The notes below the pieces were generated by a model. That model ran no database searches, was not told where the DNA came from, and saw only the letters and a program-made list of their open reading frames with translations. From an uncultured Eubacteriales bacterium (GTDB taxonomy: Bacteria; Bacillota; Clostridia; Christensenellales; Aristaeellaceae), in contig CADANQ010000036.1 in NCBI GenBank assembly GCA_902789365.1, positions 1 to 34,511 of the forward strand: a DNA stretch of 34,511 bases. Reading direction: 5' to 3'. Both the position numbers and the translations under genes were made by a program. Numbering within the stretch: position 1 is the stretch's first letter; every line of letters starts with the position of its first letter. Shown in pieces: positions 25,382 through 32,941 of the stretch.

Positions 25382-25622
25382 TTTCATTGTTTGTAAGCTG
25401 ATCCGCCAACGAAACCGGTAAAAACCCATTTTCGCTGATGACGTAATCATGTGTTTGTTGCTTTCCAGGTATCCGGCGACCCTGTCGTAAGCGATTTTGG
25501 TTCTATCGCCTCCCTGGGGCTCGTCAGCATCGTTAAAAGTCTTCGTAGGCCTCCGGAGCGAGTCATAGGTATTATATAATAATTACGCATTCTTTGATTT
25601 TCTGCCAAGATATGTTAACACA

Positions 25623-25639
25623 GAGAACCGTCCCCTGTT
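25623..25639 (+). repeat. REP copy 1 (GAGAACCGTCCCCTGTT)
   Basis: This 17-base word occurs exactly three times: here, at 28079-28095 in the same orientation, and at 27898-27914 inverted. It abuts the 5' end of a transposase fragment. Words of this kind are, to my knowledge, common intergenic repeats in Clostridia and are associated with REP-type Y1 transposases. Confidence 0.8.
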
Positions 25640-25642
25640 ACA

Positions 25643-25927
25643 ATGGCTTTGACCATGATGCGGGTGATCCAGTACAAAATAAAAAAATCCCTGCCCGATG
25701 ATGAGAGCAAGGATCTCAATTGGACTTACGGATTACCCGGTGATCGTTTTCAGAAAGCCCTGCTGAACTGGCAAGTTGAGCGGCTCTCTGATGAATATTA
25801 CCGCATGGTCAACGTTGATTCGGATGATTTATCTTTGATTCTCAGCGCAATGAATATCTCTATCCCTAAGGACCTTTTTACCCGTGGCCAGCTCCGTACT
25901 TTGGCTTCAAATCTGACCGTCTTCTGA
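25643..25927 (+). pseudogene. C-terminal fragment of an IS4/IS1634-type DDE transposase
   Basis: The 94-residue frame resembles the last hundred residues of large IS4-superfamily (IS1634-like) transposases: an ALTMMRVIQYKI helix, then WTYGLPGDRFQKALLNW, a YYRMVN segment, and the terminal LSLILSAMNISIPKDLF with LRTLASNL. The catalytic DDE part, several hundred residues upstream in intact elements, is absent; the frame starts right at a REP word, which suggests REP insertion or recombination cut it off. No ribosome binding site is present. The right end of the element may be near the GGCAAAGTCGGGAG word at about 25998-26011. Confidence 0.65.
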
Positions 25928-26143
25928 TGTAGGTACATATTATTTTCGCTTTTCTTACTCTAAACCCTTATGTGGCCTTATTCTTGCGTTTGCCTTGGTG
26001 GCAAAGTCGGGAGTGTGTGTACAGCATTTATATTAATGCGCTTACAGGCGAGCTCGTGCCAGCTGACTGATTAAAGATATAATAATGTCATTACTTTCGA
26101 ACTAACAGATCAATGATCTGATTTTAACATTGGACGGATAGCG

Positions 26144-26176
26144 GCGCCAGAGTAAAAATCTGGTGCCTTCTTTTTG
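26144..26176 (+). terminator. Rho-independent terminator upstream of the sigma operon
   Basis: GGCGCCAGA (26144-26152) pairs with TCTGGTGCC (26160-26168, one G-T pair) around a seven-base A-rich loop, followed by TTCTTTTT. It would stop transcription entering from the transposase debris. A second small palindrome, CAGATCA-a-TGATCTG, lies at 26107-26121. Confidence 0.75.
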
Positions 26177-26239
26177 TGCGAACAGAAAGAAGAAAGAAAA
26201 CATTTTTTAACTCATGGCTCTTTTGGCCCCTCCAAAACG

Positions 26240-26245
26240 TATAAT
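26240..26245 (+). promoter_or_regulatory. Candidate -10 box of the ECF sigma operon
   Basis: A perfect TATAAT stands 31 bases before the sigma start codon, but no good -35 is found 17 bases upstream. An inverted repeat TTTTGG-cccct-CCAAAA (26221-26236 region) lies immediately before it and could be a regulator site. The box is clear; the promoter as a whole is tentative. Confidence 0.45.
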
Positions 26246-26275
26246 AAGTGAAGATCTTCAAACGGAGGTTCCTTG

Positions 26276-26743
26276 ATGAACAAGATTGCCTTTGAGGAGC
26301 TGTATATGCAGCAGCTCCCGGGATTGTTCCGGCTGGCACAAAGCATTCTGCGGCAGCCCGCAGATGCTGAAGATGCTGTCCAGCAGGCTGTTCTACAGGC
26401 ATGGCAGCAAATTGACGCAATCCAGCACGGCAAAGAAAAAGCATACTTGGCCAGGATCGTCATCAATGAGTGCCATAACATTCAGCGTCTGCGGCAGCGT
26501 ACCGTCCCTGTAACAGTATTCCCGGATCAGGCAGAACCCGAAACGAAGATCATGGAACTGCGGGATGTGGTAGAAAGACTTCCTGAAAAACTACGGCTCC
26601 CGTTTCTGCTGGTTTACATGGAAGGATACAGTTCGCAGGAAGCAGCCTCCGTTATCGGTATAACGTTGTTTGCCCTAAAGTCGCGACTGAAACGGGCAAA
26701 GAAAAGTTTACGGATTGAACTCAGAGAGGAGGGAGAATCATGA
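26276..26743 (+). CDS. ECF-type RNA polymerase sigma factor
   Basis: This 155-residue protein has the two-domain ECF layout. Region 2 covers roughly residues 10-65 (ILRQPADAEDAVQQAVLQAW), and after a short linker region 4 covers about 95-145 (LPEKLRLPFLLVYMEGYSSQ, then EAASVIGITLFALKSRLKRA, the DNA-recognition helix-turn-helix). The start ATG 26276 is preferred over the in-frame TTG at 26273 because GGAGG lies seven bases upstream. Its stop overlaps the start of a membrane-anchored DUF4367-like gene (ATGA at 26740-26743), the usual cotranscribed anti-sigma partner. It should redirect RNA polymerase to a small envelope- or stress-related regulon on release. GC is lower than in the carbohydrate locus, as for its partner. 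Confidence 0.93.
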   Translation: MNKIAFEELYMQQLPGLFRLAQSILRQPADAEDAVQQAVLQAWQQIDAIQHGKEKAYLARIVINECHNIQRLRQRTVPVTVFPDQAEPETKIMELRDVVERLPEKLRLPFLLVYMEGYSSQEAASVIGITLFALKSRLKRAKKSLRIELREEGES

Positions 26744-27753
26744 AGCGCTATACGCAAAGTGAATTACAGAAAATGTATATGGAACCTTCAGAGGAACTGA
26801 AGAATCGTATTCATCAGGAAATATCCTCCCTCCCGATTAAGGAACAGGAGGAAGAAATTGTGAAAAAGAAACTGTCCTTTAGCTTTGTTAGCGTAATTGC
26901 TATTTTGCTTGCGCTTGTTGCTGTAGCATATGCCGCAACGGAGGTATATCATCGGATCAGCGTTAACTGGAAAGGCGAAACTGTTGAGGAAACCGAATTG
27001 CCGGTCTGGCCCGAACCTACAGTAGCTCCGCCACAGGATGCAAAGATGTTGAGTGATGAAGACCTCAGTCAGATGGCAGATGAACTTTTGAAAAATTCTG
27101 TCGCGGAAGATGAATATGGATTGGTTTCCTATGAGACAGCCGGAGGGATGATGGGTGGAGCCAGACCAATACAAAAAACATTCGACTCATGGGATGAATT
27201 CCGGGAATTTATGATTCAGTCGTCCGAGCTGACCTTGCCCGTCTGGATTCCGGAGGGATATGAGTTTCAGGTGGCAAAGGCAGGGATTTCCTGCAAGGCA
27301 GACGGGGAATACAAACTTGTTGAAGAACATCAAGAAGGCGCGATTACACTGAAACGGTATAAAATTGATGAGTCCGATTCGGTAGTTGTATGGTATTACA
27401 TCGACTATAAGGAATCCGGCGAGGATAATCATTATCTTCTTGTCGGATCATCGCTAACGGATGACTTGGATGGTGACGGACGAACTTTTAATTTGACTGA
27501 CGGGCAAAGCGCAACTGTGATTACCGTCCCGGGTATGGATGATGCACTTGCAATCGTAGATGCCAATAATCCGGTATATAACAGGATTGCTATGCTGAGA
27601 AACCTCAATCATTCCATAGAATGCTGCATGGATCCTATGTTTGCAGAAGCTCCCGTGCCAATTGAACCCGATGTATTGACCTACGAGAGCATCGATGTCT
27701 CTTCAGCTTGGCTGGACATTGAGACTTTACAGAAAATATTTACTCCCGAATGA
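26740..27753 (+). CDS. Membrane-anchored anti-sigma factor with DUF4367-like extracellular domain
   Basis: This is a 337-residue protein. A short N-terminal cytoplasmic part (about 1-42, SELQKMYMEPSEELKNRIHQ) would bind the sigma factor. One membrane helix lies at about residues 46-66, then a long acidic extracellular domain whose middle (TLPVWIPEGYEFQVAKAG around 165-185, and the later TVITVPGMDDALAIV) resembles DUF4367 and related sensor domains of clostridial anti-sigma factors. No zinc-finger (HxxxCxxC) motif is seen in the N-terminus. Translation is coupled to the sigma gene through an ATGA overlap, keeping the two in fixed ratio. A clean terminator follows at 27788-27826, so the operon is bicistronic. 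The inducing signal is unknown. Confidence 0.8.
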   Translation: MKRYTQSELQKMYMEPSEELKNRIHQEISSLPIKEQEEEIVKKKLSFSFVSVIAILLALVAVAYAATEVYHRISVNWKGETVEETELPVWPEPTVAPPQDAKMLSDEDLSQMADELLKNSVAEDEYGLVSYETAGGMMGGARPIQKTFDSWDEFREFMIQSSELTLPVWIPEGYEFQVAKAGISCKADGEYKLVEEHQEGAITLKRYKIDESDSVVVWYYIDYKESGEDNHYLLVGSSLTDDLDGDGRTFNLTDGQSATVITVPGMDDALAIVDANNPVYNRIAMLRNLNHSIECCMDPMFAEAPVPIEPDVLTYESIDVSSAWLDIETLQKIFTPE

Positions 27754-27787
27754 TTGGCTAAAGCGAGCTTCCTGCATTTGACTCCAT

Positions 27788-27826
27788 TTTTCGGCTGTGG
27801 TACAACCATGGCCGAAAACTTTTTTG
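27788..27826 (+). terminator. Rho-independent terminator of the sigma/anti-sigma operon
   Basis: TTTTCGGC (27788-27795) pairs with GCCGAAAA (27811-27818); TGG and CCA can pair inside. Six T residues follow at 27820-27825. It lies 35 bases after the anti-sigma stop codon and ends the bicistronic transcript. Confidence 0.9.
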
Positions 27827-27897
27827 TGATTTTTTCTATCATGTGAATAAAACCTGGTGTCCTACTCGTCATTCATGGTGAAGGGAGGGATCAGGTG

Positions 27898-28095
27898 AAC
27901 AGGGGACGGTTCTCCGTAAGCATTACGCGTCGTCTTCGAATATCCTTTGTCGGTGATCCCCACAGCATCACATGGCAGATCCCGCTGTCTCCCGCTGCTC
28001 TTGCTGTTCTCGCCATATTCATCACCCGGTACAATATAGGTCATTCTTTGCTTTTCTGTCAGCTTTTCTGTCATTACAGAGAACCGTCCCCTGTT
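27898..28095 (-). mobile_element. REP-flanked remnant of a REP-associated Y1 transposase unit
   Basis: Two copies of the 17-base REP word stand in inverted orientation at 27898-27914 and 28079-28095 and enclose the start of a degenerate Y1 (REP-associated tyrosine) transposase gene. The enclosed part is about 160 bases, far too short for an active gene of 200 or more codons, so this is an internally deleted, MITE-like derivative. A third REP copy at 25623-25639 lies on the other side of the sigma operon. Confidence 0.75.
27926..28016 (-). pseudogene. N-terminal scrap of REP-associated tyrosine transposase
   Basis: From the ATG at 28016 the minus strand reads MARTARAAGDSGICHVMLWG. REP-associated Y1 transposases begin with a MARxxRxxSxSGIYHVMLRG pattern, including the first histidine region of the fold. 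In a shifted frame the following bases give IFEDDA (27927-27944), matching the INRQxIFEDDxD block that comes next in the family. At least one frameshift separates the two, and everything after is missing. The HUH and catalytic tyrosine regions are gone, so no activity is possible. Confidence 0.75.
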
Positions 28096-28289
28096 TCTTC
28101 GGTTCCTGCCTGCCGCGATGCCGATGGCAAAAGTCATCATCGTGAGCCGCGGCGGATTTTCCCTTGTGACAGCCGGCGCACGGGCGTCCGATTCCTCCTG
28201 ATTATCAAGGAATCCGACCTGCGCGCAGGAGCCGGACTTATCATCAGCATTCTACCATAAACCGGGAACCATGGAAAGAAGAATCCAAA

Positions 28290-28322
28290 ACGCCGCCGCG
28301 GAAGTGAAATCCGCGGCGGCGC
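28290..28322 (-). terminator. Rho-independent terminator of the exported-protein gene
   Basis: The 12-base arms 28291-28302 and 28310-28321 are perfectly complementary (CGCCGCCGCGGA) with a seven-base loop. Read on the minus strand, the stem is followed by TTTT. It lies 19 bases after the stop codon of the gene at 28341-28901. Confidence 0.85.
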
Positions 28323-28340
28323 CATGGGAATCGGAATGAA

Positions 28341-28901
28341 TTACTTTTGGATCTGCAGGGAAGCGGCCACAAAGGAGTAGAGATCCTTGTTGGCGGACAG
28401 CTTGGCGCAGTTCACGGTGAACAGTTCACCGTTGTCAAGCAGGGTCATGGCCGTGCAAACATCCTTTTCGGGCATAATGTAGATCAGCACTTCCAGTCCG
28501 TTGACAACCGCGCGCTGGAAGTTGCCGTTGGGGTCGCCCTTGCGGGCCATTTCTTCAAACTCGTCCATGTTGTGGAAGGTGACGTCGCCGGTGGGCTTGG
28601 TCTGCGCGATGGCGATCATGGAACCGTCGGCCTTCAGGAAGGCAGCCATGGTGCCGGTGGCAACGCTTTCGTCGGTCAGCTTACCCTGCTGGAAATCATT
28701 AGGGATCATCACGCTGATGTTGGCAGACCCGAAAGTTTTGAACTCTCCGGCATAACCGGCATCCGCGAACTGCTGCTGACGTTCGGCATCCCAGTTGATC
28801 ACTTTCTTTTCAGGAGCCTGGGCGGTTTCGGCACAGCCAGGAACCAGGGCGGCAGCGACAAGGCACAGGGCCAGCAGGGTGGTAACAATCTTCTTCAACA
28901 T
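28341..28901 (-). CDS. Exported or lipid-anchored small protein, unknown function
   Basis: This 186-residue protein starts with a signal peptide (MLKKIVTTLLALCLVAAALV) leading to VPGC. The cysteine at this place suggests a lipoprotein, although proline before glycine is atypical for a lipobox and ordinary signal cleavage remains possible. The mature part, about 160 residues, has no motif I recognise; it contains short alternating strands such as ANISVMIPNDFQQG, TMAAFLKADGSMIAIAQ and VLIYIMPEKDVCTAMTLLDN, suggesting a compact beta-rich domain, perhaps a DUF-type sensor. The start at 28901 is favoured over an in-frame ATG 24 bases upstream because AGGAG lies between the two. It is transcribed alone, with a strong terminator downstream. 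An inverted repeat (AGTAAAA/TTTTACT, about 28997-29015) lies in its upstream region. Confidence 0.75.
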   Translation of the reverse strand: MLKKIVTTLLALCLVAAALVPGCAETAQAPEKKVINWDAERQQQFADAGYAGEFKTFGSANISVMIPNDFQQGKLTDESVATGTMAAFLKADGSMIAIAQTKPTGDVTFHNMDEFEEMARKGDPNGNFQRAVVNGLEVLIYIMPEKDVCTAMTLLDNGELFTVNCAKLSANKDLYSFVAASLQIQK

Positions 28902-28925
28902 GGAAATCTTATCTCCTTTTTTCAT

Positions 28926-29481
28926 TCGTTTTTTTGTCCCGATGTTTTACCGGGAACACTTATTGATACGGAGCGCGCGGCAAAAAGGCAGTTATAAGTA
29001 AAACTCTTTTTTACTCATATTTGCAAAGGCAGCCTCCTTTTTGGGAATCAGATCGCATCCCGGCCATATCGCCGATCCCCTGTGATCCGATGAGCCTGTT
29101 CCGGCTCCGCAAGATTTTACCCCCCTTCAAATCCTGAATTATCAATCAGTGTCCTTGGAAATTATATCACATTTTCGCGGTTATTACTCAAAAATATCAA
29201 AAAAAGCTCATTTCTTGTTCCCGCCGTCTTTTCTTCCGCTCCTTTTAAACCGCAGTCCTGCCCGGACCCGCTTCTGTCAGTCCGGCGCTCCCGGAACGCG
29301 GTTCCTCTTCCCGGGGGAAGGGTTTGCCGGGCAGCGCCCGGGGGCATTGCGCCTGTTCCCGGCATTCCGGAATGCCAAAATTGACGGAAGGTTTACTTTG
29401 GCTTATAATCAGATATTGTTGGAAGATGGTTCTGAAACTGTCGGCCGCGCGCCATCGGGAATTACAGAAAAGGTGAAAAAC
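28926..29481. other. Gene-free stretch with promoter and GC-rich hairpins
   Basis: No coding region is supported. The left part is AT-rich and holds the upstream region of the minus-strand exported-protein gene. About 29300-29376 is GC-rich with small perfect stems (CTTCCC/GGGAAG at 29307-29320; CCGGGC/GCCCGG about 29327-29341) that recall, without clear alignment, the B half of the composite repeat. The right part carries the promoter and palindrome listed separately. Confidence 0.5.
29361..29409 (+). promoter_or_regulatory. Near-consensus promoter with adjacent 16-bp perfect palindrome
   Basis: TTGACG (29381-29386) and TATAAT (29404-29409) are 17 bases apart, an excellent vegetative promoter for the flavoprotein gene, leaving a 5' leader of about 65 bases. 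A perfect palindrome, GGCATTCCGGAATGCC (29361-29376), ends four bases before the -35 box and is a likely operator. Confidence 0.75.
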
Positions 29482-30120
29482 ATGAAAACAATCATACTGA
29501 ACGGCTCTCCCCGCAAAAACTGGAACACGGCCCTGATGCTGAAGGAAGCGAAGAAGGGCGCGGAGTCTGTCGGCGCGGAAACGGAGTATTTGGACCTTTT
29601 TGATTTGACCTACACGGGCTGCCGGAGCTGCATGGCGTGCAAGAGAAAAGGCGGAGAACGCTGCAGGTGCTTCTGGAAGGATGACCTTTCGCCGCTGATC
29701 GACCGCATTTTTGCCGCCGACGCGCTGATTATCGGTTCGCCCATCTACCTGGGCGATGTTACCAGCCAGGTGCGAGGCCTGATCGAGCGGCTGCACTTCT
29801 GCGCCCTGTCCTACGACGACTACTCGAACTACTTTACCGGCAAGGTCAATGTGGGCATCATCCTGACCATGAACGCGCCAAGATCATTCTACGAGCTTGC
29901 TTACAGCAGGAAGGCGAATGAAATCGCGCAGAGCTTCCGGGCGCTGAACGGCGAGGTTGAGGTCTGCGCCTGCTGTGACACGCTCCAGGTGAATGACTAC
30001 AGCAAATTCAACATGGCCGGCTTCAACGAGGAGCACAAGAAGGAGATGCGGGAGAAGCAATTCCCCGCGGATCTGGAAAAAGCCTTCCGAATGGGCGCAC
30101 ATCTGAGCGGAGGCAGGTAA
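29482..30120 (+). CDS. NAD(P)H-dependent flavodoxin-fold oxidoreductase with Cys cluster
   Basis: This 212-residue protein has a flavodoxin fold. The FMN phosphate loop is LNGSPRKNWNTA (residues 6-17); GSPIYLGDVTSQVRGLIER in the middle is the second FMN-contact region. After the second strand comes a cysteine cluster C47-x2-C50-x2-C53-x7-C61-x-C63, reminiscent of iron-sulfur flavoproteins (Isf), which use a compact CX2CX2CX4-7C motif to bind a 4Fe-4S cluster. Reduction of quinones, nitro- or azo-type compounds, or oxygen species is the usual role; the substrate is unknown. ATG 29482 is chosen because the family begins at MKTIILNGSPR and AAGGTG precedes it; the open frame extends further upstream but crosses a promoter. 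It appears monocistronic with a possible operator upstream. Confidence 0.88.
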   Translation: MKTIILNGSPRKNWNTALMLKEAKKGAESVGAETEYLDLFDLTYTGCRSCMACKRKGGERCRCFWKDDLSPLIDRIFAADALIIGSPIYLGDVTSQVRGLIERLHFCALSYDDYSNYFTGKVNVGIILTMNAPRSFYELAYSRKANEIAQSFRALNGEVEVCACCDTLQVNDYSKFNMAGFNEEHKKEMREKQFPADLEKAFRMGAHLSGGR

Positions 30121-30528
30121 AGCGTTCACGCCTGAAATAAAAATGCATATAAAAAGCCGTCCTCCCCGGCGCTCGTCCGATCATATCGGTTCACGGAAGG
30201 CCATGGAAAAAGCATGGATACGGATGATTTGTTCGGAAGCCGGGGATTTGAAAATAACGGGTACGGCAAAAAACATTCGCCGTTTCACGCGGAAGTTCAT
30301 GAAAACACCGGTCGGGAAAAAGCATCCGCAGGACGTTTTCGGCAATTCGGATTGATACTGCCGCCGGGCACAGAACCCGAATTGAACGCAGGCTCTTAAA
30401 ACAGGAAACCGCATACGGGCCTTTGTATCCTTCCGAATCCGGGGAATAAGGCCGCGGAAGCCGAAGCCGCAAAACCGACGGGAGAGCCGAACGGCAGCGG
30501 GACACAATCATTGGCCGGGGGAAAAAAC
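30121..30528 (+). other. Gene-free stretch before the thiaminase-like gene
   Basis: Several overlapping short frames exist on both strands, none with a ribosome binding site or recognisable domain. No convincing promoter pair or terminator was found. I see nothing specific here beyond the ribosome binding site GGGGGA at its end. Confidence 0.5.
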
Positions 30529-31578
30529 ATGAAAGGGAAAGAACACATCGGCACCGCCGAGCCGCCCATCGTTGTGTATTATTATTATGATCTGACCGAT
30601 ACGGACTGGTTCTGCAAGCTTCTGAAACAGCGGTTCCGCGCGTCGGGCCATATGCGCGAGATAGAATTTGTCTGCTGGAATTGCTACAAAGAGCTGCCCG
30701 GCAGAGACGGCGACCTGTTCATATACGATGCGGTGGCCATGTCGGCGCTGGCGGATAAGGGCTTTCTGCATCAGCTTCCGGATATCATTGATGTGACCGA
30801 CATGTTCAGCTGGACCATAGACAAGAGCAAGGTGCGGCAAAAAACCTGCGGTGTCCCGCTCATGGTCTGTTCCAACGCGCTGATTTGCCGCCGGGAGGAC
30901 GACAGGAAGATTCGCAGCGTCATGGACCTTCACGAACCCGTCGCAATCCCCCTGCGCTCCATGATGATGTACTATTACCTGCAGGCCTTTTGCAACTATC
31001 AGAACGATTCCGACAAATGCGTCCGGATCATGAAGCATCTGATTGAGCTCGCCGGCGGCGGTGATTATGCGGACCGGTCCTCGCTGGCGGATTATGACGG
31101 CGTCAGACGCTTTAATCAGAGGGAGTGCCGGTACTTCCTGGGCTTTACCGAGAGCATACGCCTGTTCAAGCCGGATGATTATGTGGTGCGCTTTGCCAAT
31201 TTCTCCGAGCATGAAGAAGATCAGATGCCTCTTTTTATGGTTGACTATGCCTCTCTCGGGAATAATGTGCGGGAAGAAAAGCTTTTGGATTGCCTGGATC
31301 TGCTTGAGATTATGGCCGATCCGCGGTTTATTTACCAATTGTGCGTGCGGGAGGGACAGCTCCAATACATGCTTCCCGCCTGCAGGAGCGTATACGCCGA
31401 CCTGAGCAAACTGGACCCTCTTTACAATACGCTTTACGGTATGCTCCTGTCAGAGGAGAACGGCGTGTTTCGATACGGGGTACGCTTCTATGAGGATTTC
31501 TACAACAGGGGCGACGCGCTGCTGAACAGCCTGAAAGAGCCGGATCATCGGCTGCCATCAATCCGGGATTTGAACTGA
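30529..31578 (+). CDS. Thiaminase I (thiamine pyridinylase)-like protein without signal peptide
   Basis: This 349-residue protein has a type II periplasmic-binding-protein fold as used by thiaminase I and solute-binding proteins. Blocks fit thiaminase I from memory: DLFIYDAVAMSALADKGFLH in place of the DVFVFDAIFL...GYL block, and GVPLMVCSNALICRREDD in place of the ALPQxxCTNLLFYRKGD block. The cysteine of the latter, Cys114 here, lines up with the catalytic cysteine of thiaminase I. Known thiaminases I are secreted, whereas this protein begins with MKGKEHIGTAEPP and lacks a signal peptide, so it would be cytoplasmic. It could break down thiamine analogues, salvage pyrimidine, or be a different cysteine enzyme or binding protein. 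ATG 30529 has GGGGGA seven bases upstream. No thiamine genes or TPP riboswitch are seen nearby. Confidence 0.55.
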   Translation: MKGKEHIGTAEPPIVVYYYYDLTDTDWFCKLLKQRFRASGHMREIEFVCWNCYKELPGRDGDLFIYDAVAMSALADKGFLHQLPDIIDVTDMFSWTIDKSKVRQKTCGVPLMVCSNALICRREDDRKIRSVMDLHEPVAIPLRSMMMYYYLQAFCNYQNDSDKCVRIMKHLIELAGGGDYADRSSLADYDGVRRFNQRECRYFLGFTESIRLFKPDDYVVRFANFSEHEEDQMPLFMVDYASLGNNVREEKLLDCLDLLEIMADPRFIYQLCVREGQLQYMLPACRSVYADLSKLDPLYNTLYGMLLSEENGVFRYGVRFYEDFYNRGDALLNSLKEPDHRLPSIRDLN

Positions 31579-31604
31579 CGGGAAAGACCGTAAACCGCGG
31601 GGAA

Positions 31605-31627
31605 CGCAAAAGCATTCTTTTTTTGCG
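31605..31627. terminator. Weak, possibly bidirectional terminator between convergent genes
   Basis: CGCAAAA (31605-31611) pairs with TTTTGCG (31621-31627) around a T-rich loop. It lies between the convergent thiaminase-like and M20 genes. An 11-base direct repeat, TAAACCGCGGG, occurs at about 31591 and 31640. The stem is short, so the call is tentative. Confidence 0.35.
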
Positions 31628-31710
31628 CCGCCGTCCTCATAAACCGCGGGCACGGACAGAGCCGCGGCCGCCGCGCCTGTTTCCGGCGGAACCCGGGAAA
31701 TCAAAACGGT

Positions 31711-32865
31711 TCATGATTCTTTTCCGCTTTGGCTCCCGCTCATTTTATCAAGTCTGCGGACGACAAGTTCAGCCAGATATTCGGCAGTCCCCGACAGCGC
31801 CGAAGGGTCCGCCCTGAATTTCGAATGATGGAGCCCGGGGCCGATCCCGGTTCCGACCCGGATGAAGCAGCCGGGCTTTTCCCGCAGGTATTCGGCGAAA
31901 TCTTCCCCGATCATACCGGGCTCCTGCCGAATCACCCCGATCCCGAGGGACCGCGCGGTTTCCGCGGCAAATGCGGCCAGCTCGGCATTGTTGACCACCG
32001 GCGGAGGCGCCGGAAAAAAAGCGGTCTCCGCCGTGCATCCCCAGGCTTTTGCGGTATACTCCGCAATCTGACGTATTGCGGAAATCCCTGTCGCCCTGTC
32101 CGTATCCGACATGGTTCGCAAAGTCCCCTCCAGCAATGCCTGCCCCGGAATCACATTCCAGGCGTCTCCCGCCTGTATCCGGCACACGGAGAGAACACAG
32201 GGGGAAAAGGGGCCGATCTTCCCTGGCACCGCCTGCTGCAGGGCAAGGGCAGCCGACGCGGCGCACGGAATCGGATTCAGGCTCAGGTGAGGCTGAGCGC
32301 CATGCCCGCCGCGGCCCTGAATCCTTATCCGAAAGTGATCCGGACAGGCCATGACCGCGCCTTCCCTGATGCCAAGCGTCCCCGCGTCAATTTCCGGATC
32401 GGCATGAATGCCGTAATACTCGCTGACGTCCCCGAGCAAACCCGTGCGCAGCATGGGATCCGCACCTTCGTTGATCTCCTCGGCGGGCTGGAAGATCAGG
32501 CGCACGGTCCCCTTCAGCCGGGACTCTCTCTCCTTCAGCAGCATCGCCGCCCCAAGCACGGACGTCATGTGGAAATCATGACCGCAGGCATGCATGCGGC
32601 CCGGCACTTCCGACGCGTAAGGAAGTCCGGTCTCCTCCTGTACGGGCAGCGCGTCCAAATCACACCGAAGCGCCGCCACAGGCCCGTTTCCGGTCCCGAT
32701 CTCGGCCAGGGCCCCGGTTGGCAGCGGTAAGGCAATCAGCCTGACACCCCATTCGGCCAGATACTCTTTGATTTTTTTCGTCGTTCGAAACTCCTTCGCG
32801 GAGATCTCCGGATGCCTGTGAAAGTCCTGAAAAATTGCCTCCAGTTTTTCCTGCAGCTGTTTCAT
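31711..32865 (-). CDS. M20D-family amidohydrolase (N-acyl amino acid / amino-benzoyl type)
   Basis: This 384-residue metallo-amidohydrolase has the features of M20D: FRDFHRHPE-like FQDFHRHPEISAKEF at the N-terminus, metal-binding MHACGHDFHM (Cys94, His96), catalytic and metal glutamates in FQPAEE (Glu129/Glu130), the dimerisation-domain segment IQGRGGHGAQPHLSLNPI, and a C-terminal GMIGEDFAEYL with a late HHSKF. These enzymes remove acyl groups from amino acids or split amino-acid conjugates. Start: family members begin close to MKQLQEKLEAIFQ, so ATG 32865 is chosen although its ribosome binding site is weak; the open frame extends 114 bases further, into the collapsed regulator upstream. It may be cotranscribed with that regulator. 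Exact substrate is unknown. Confidence 0.9.
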   Translation of the reverse strand: MKQLQEKLEAIFQDFHRHPEISAKEFRTTKKIKEYLAEWGVRLIALPLPTGALAEIGTGNGPVAALRCDLDALPVQEETGLPYASEVPGRMHACGHDFHMTSVLGAAMLLKERESRLKGTVRLIFQPAEEINEGADPMLRTGLLGDVSEYYGIHADPEIDAGTLGIREGAVMACPDHFRIRIQGRGGHGAQPHLSLNPIPCAASAALALQQAVPGKIGPFSPCVLSVCRIQAGDAWNVIPGQALLEGTLRTMSDTDRATGISAIRQIAEYTAKAWGCTAETAFFPAPPPVVNNAELAAFAAETARSLGIGVIRQEPGMIGEDFAEYLREKPGCFIRVGTGIGPGLHHSKFRADPSALSGTAEYLAELVVRRLDKMSGSQSGKES

Positions 32866-32941
32866 CGTCTTTATGTTCAGGCGTCCGCGAATCGGACAGC
32901 GAACCGGCCTTCTTCCTTTCCCTCTTTTTTTGATCGCCCGG

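Larger units (their letters stand above)
25130..25642 (+). other. Gene-free stretch with mobile-element debris
   Basis: No intact gene is visible. GC drops toward the middle. A long-loop hairpin lies at 25325-25381. Three direct copies of a GCAAAGTC(G/A)G-like word occur at about 25281, 25338 and, beyond the stretch, 25999, which may be worn ends of insertion sequences. The minus strand between about 25400 and 25560 reads as a broken frame (AYDRVAGYLESNKHMI) that I cannot assign. The stretch ends in a REP copy abutting a transposase tail. Confidence 0.5.

Noticed and set aside
27895-28260. 121-codon plus-strand ORF over the REP unit
   Set aside because: It starts inside a REP word and reads antisense through a recognisable minus-strand transposase start.
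30143-30355. 70-codon ORF upstream of the thiaminase-like gene
   Set aside because: Basic, no domain, no ribosome binding site, and equally long frames exist on both strands in the same stretch.
30121-30528. TPP riboswitch upstream of the thiaminase-like gene
   Set aside because: The conserved CUGAGA and ACCUGA-type core of the THI box was not found.
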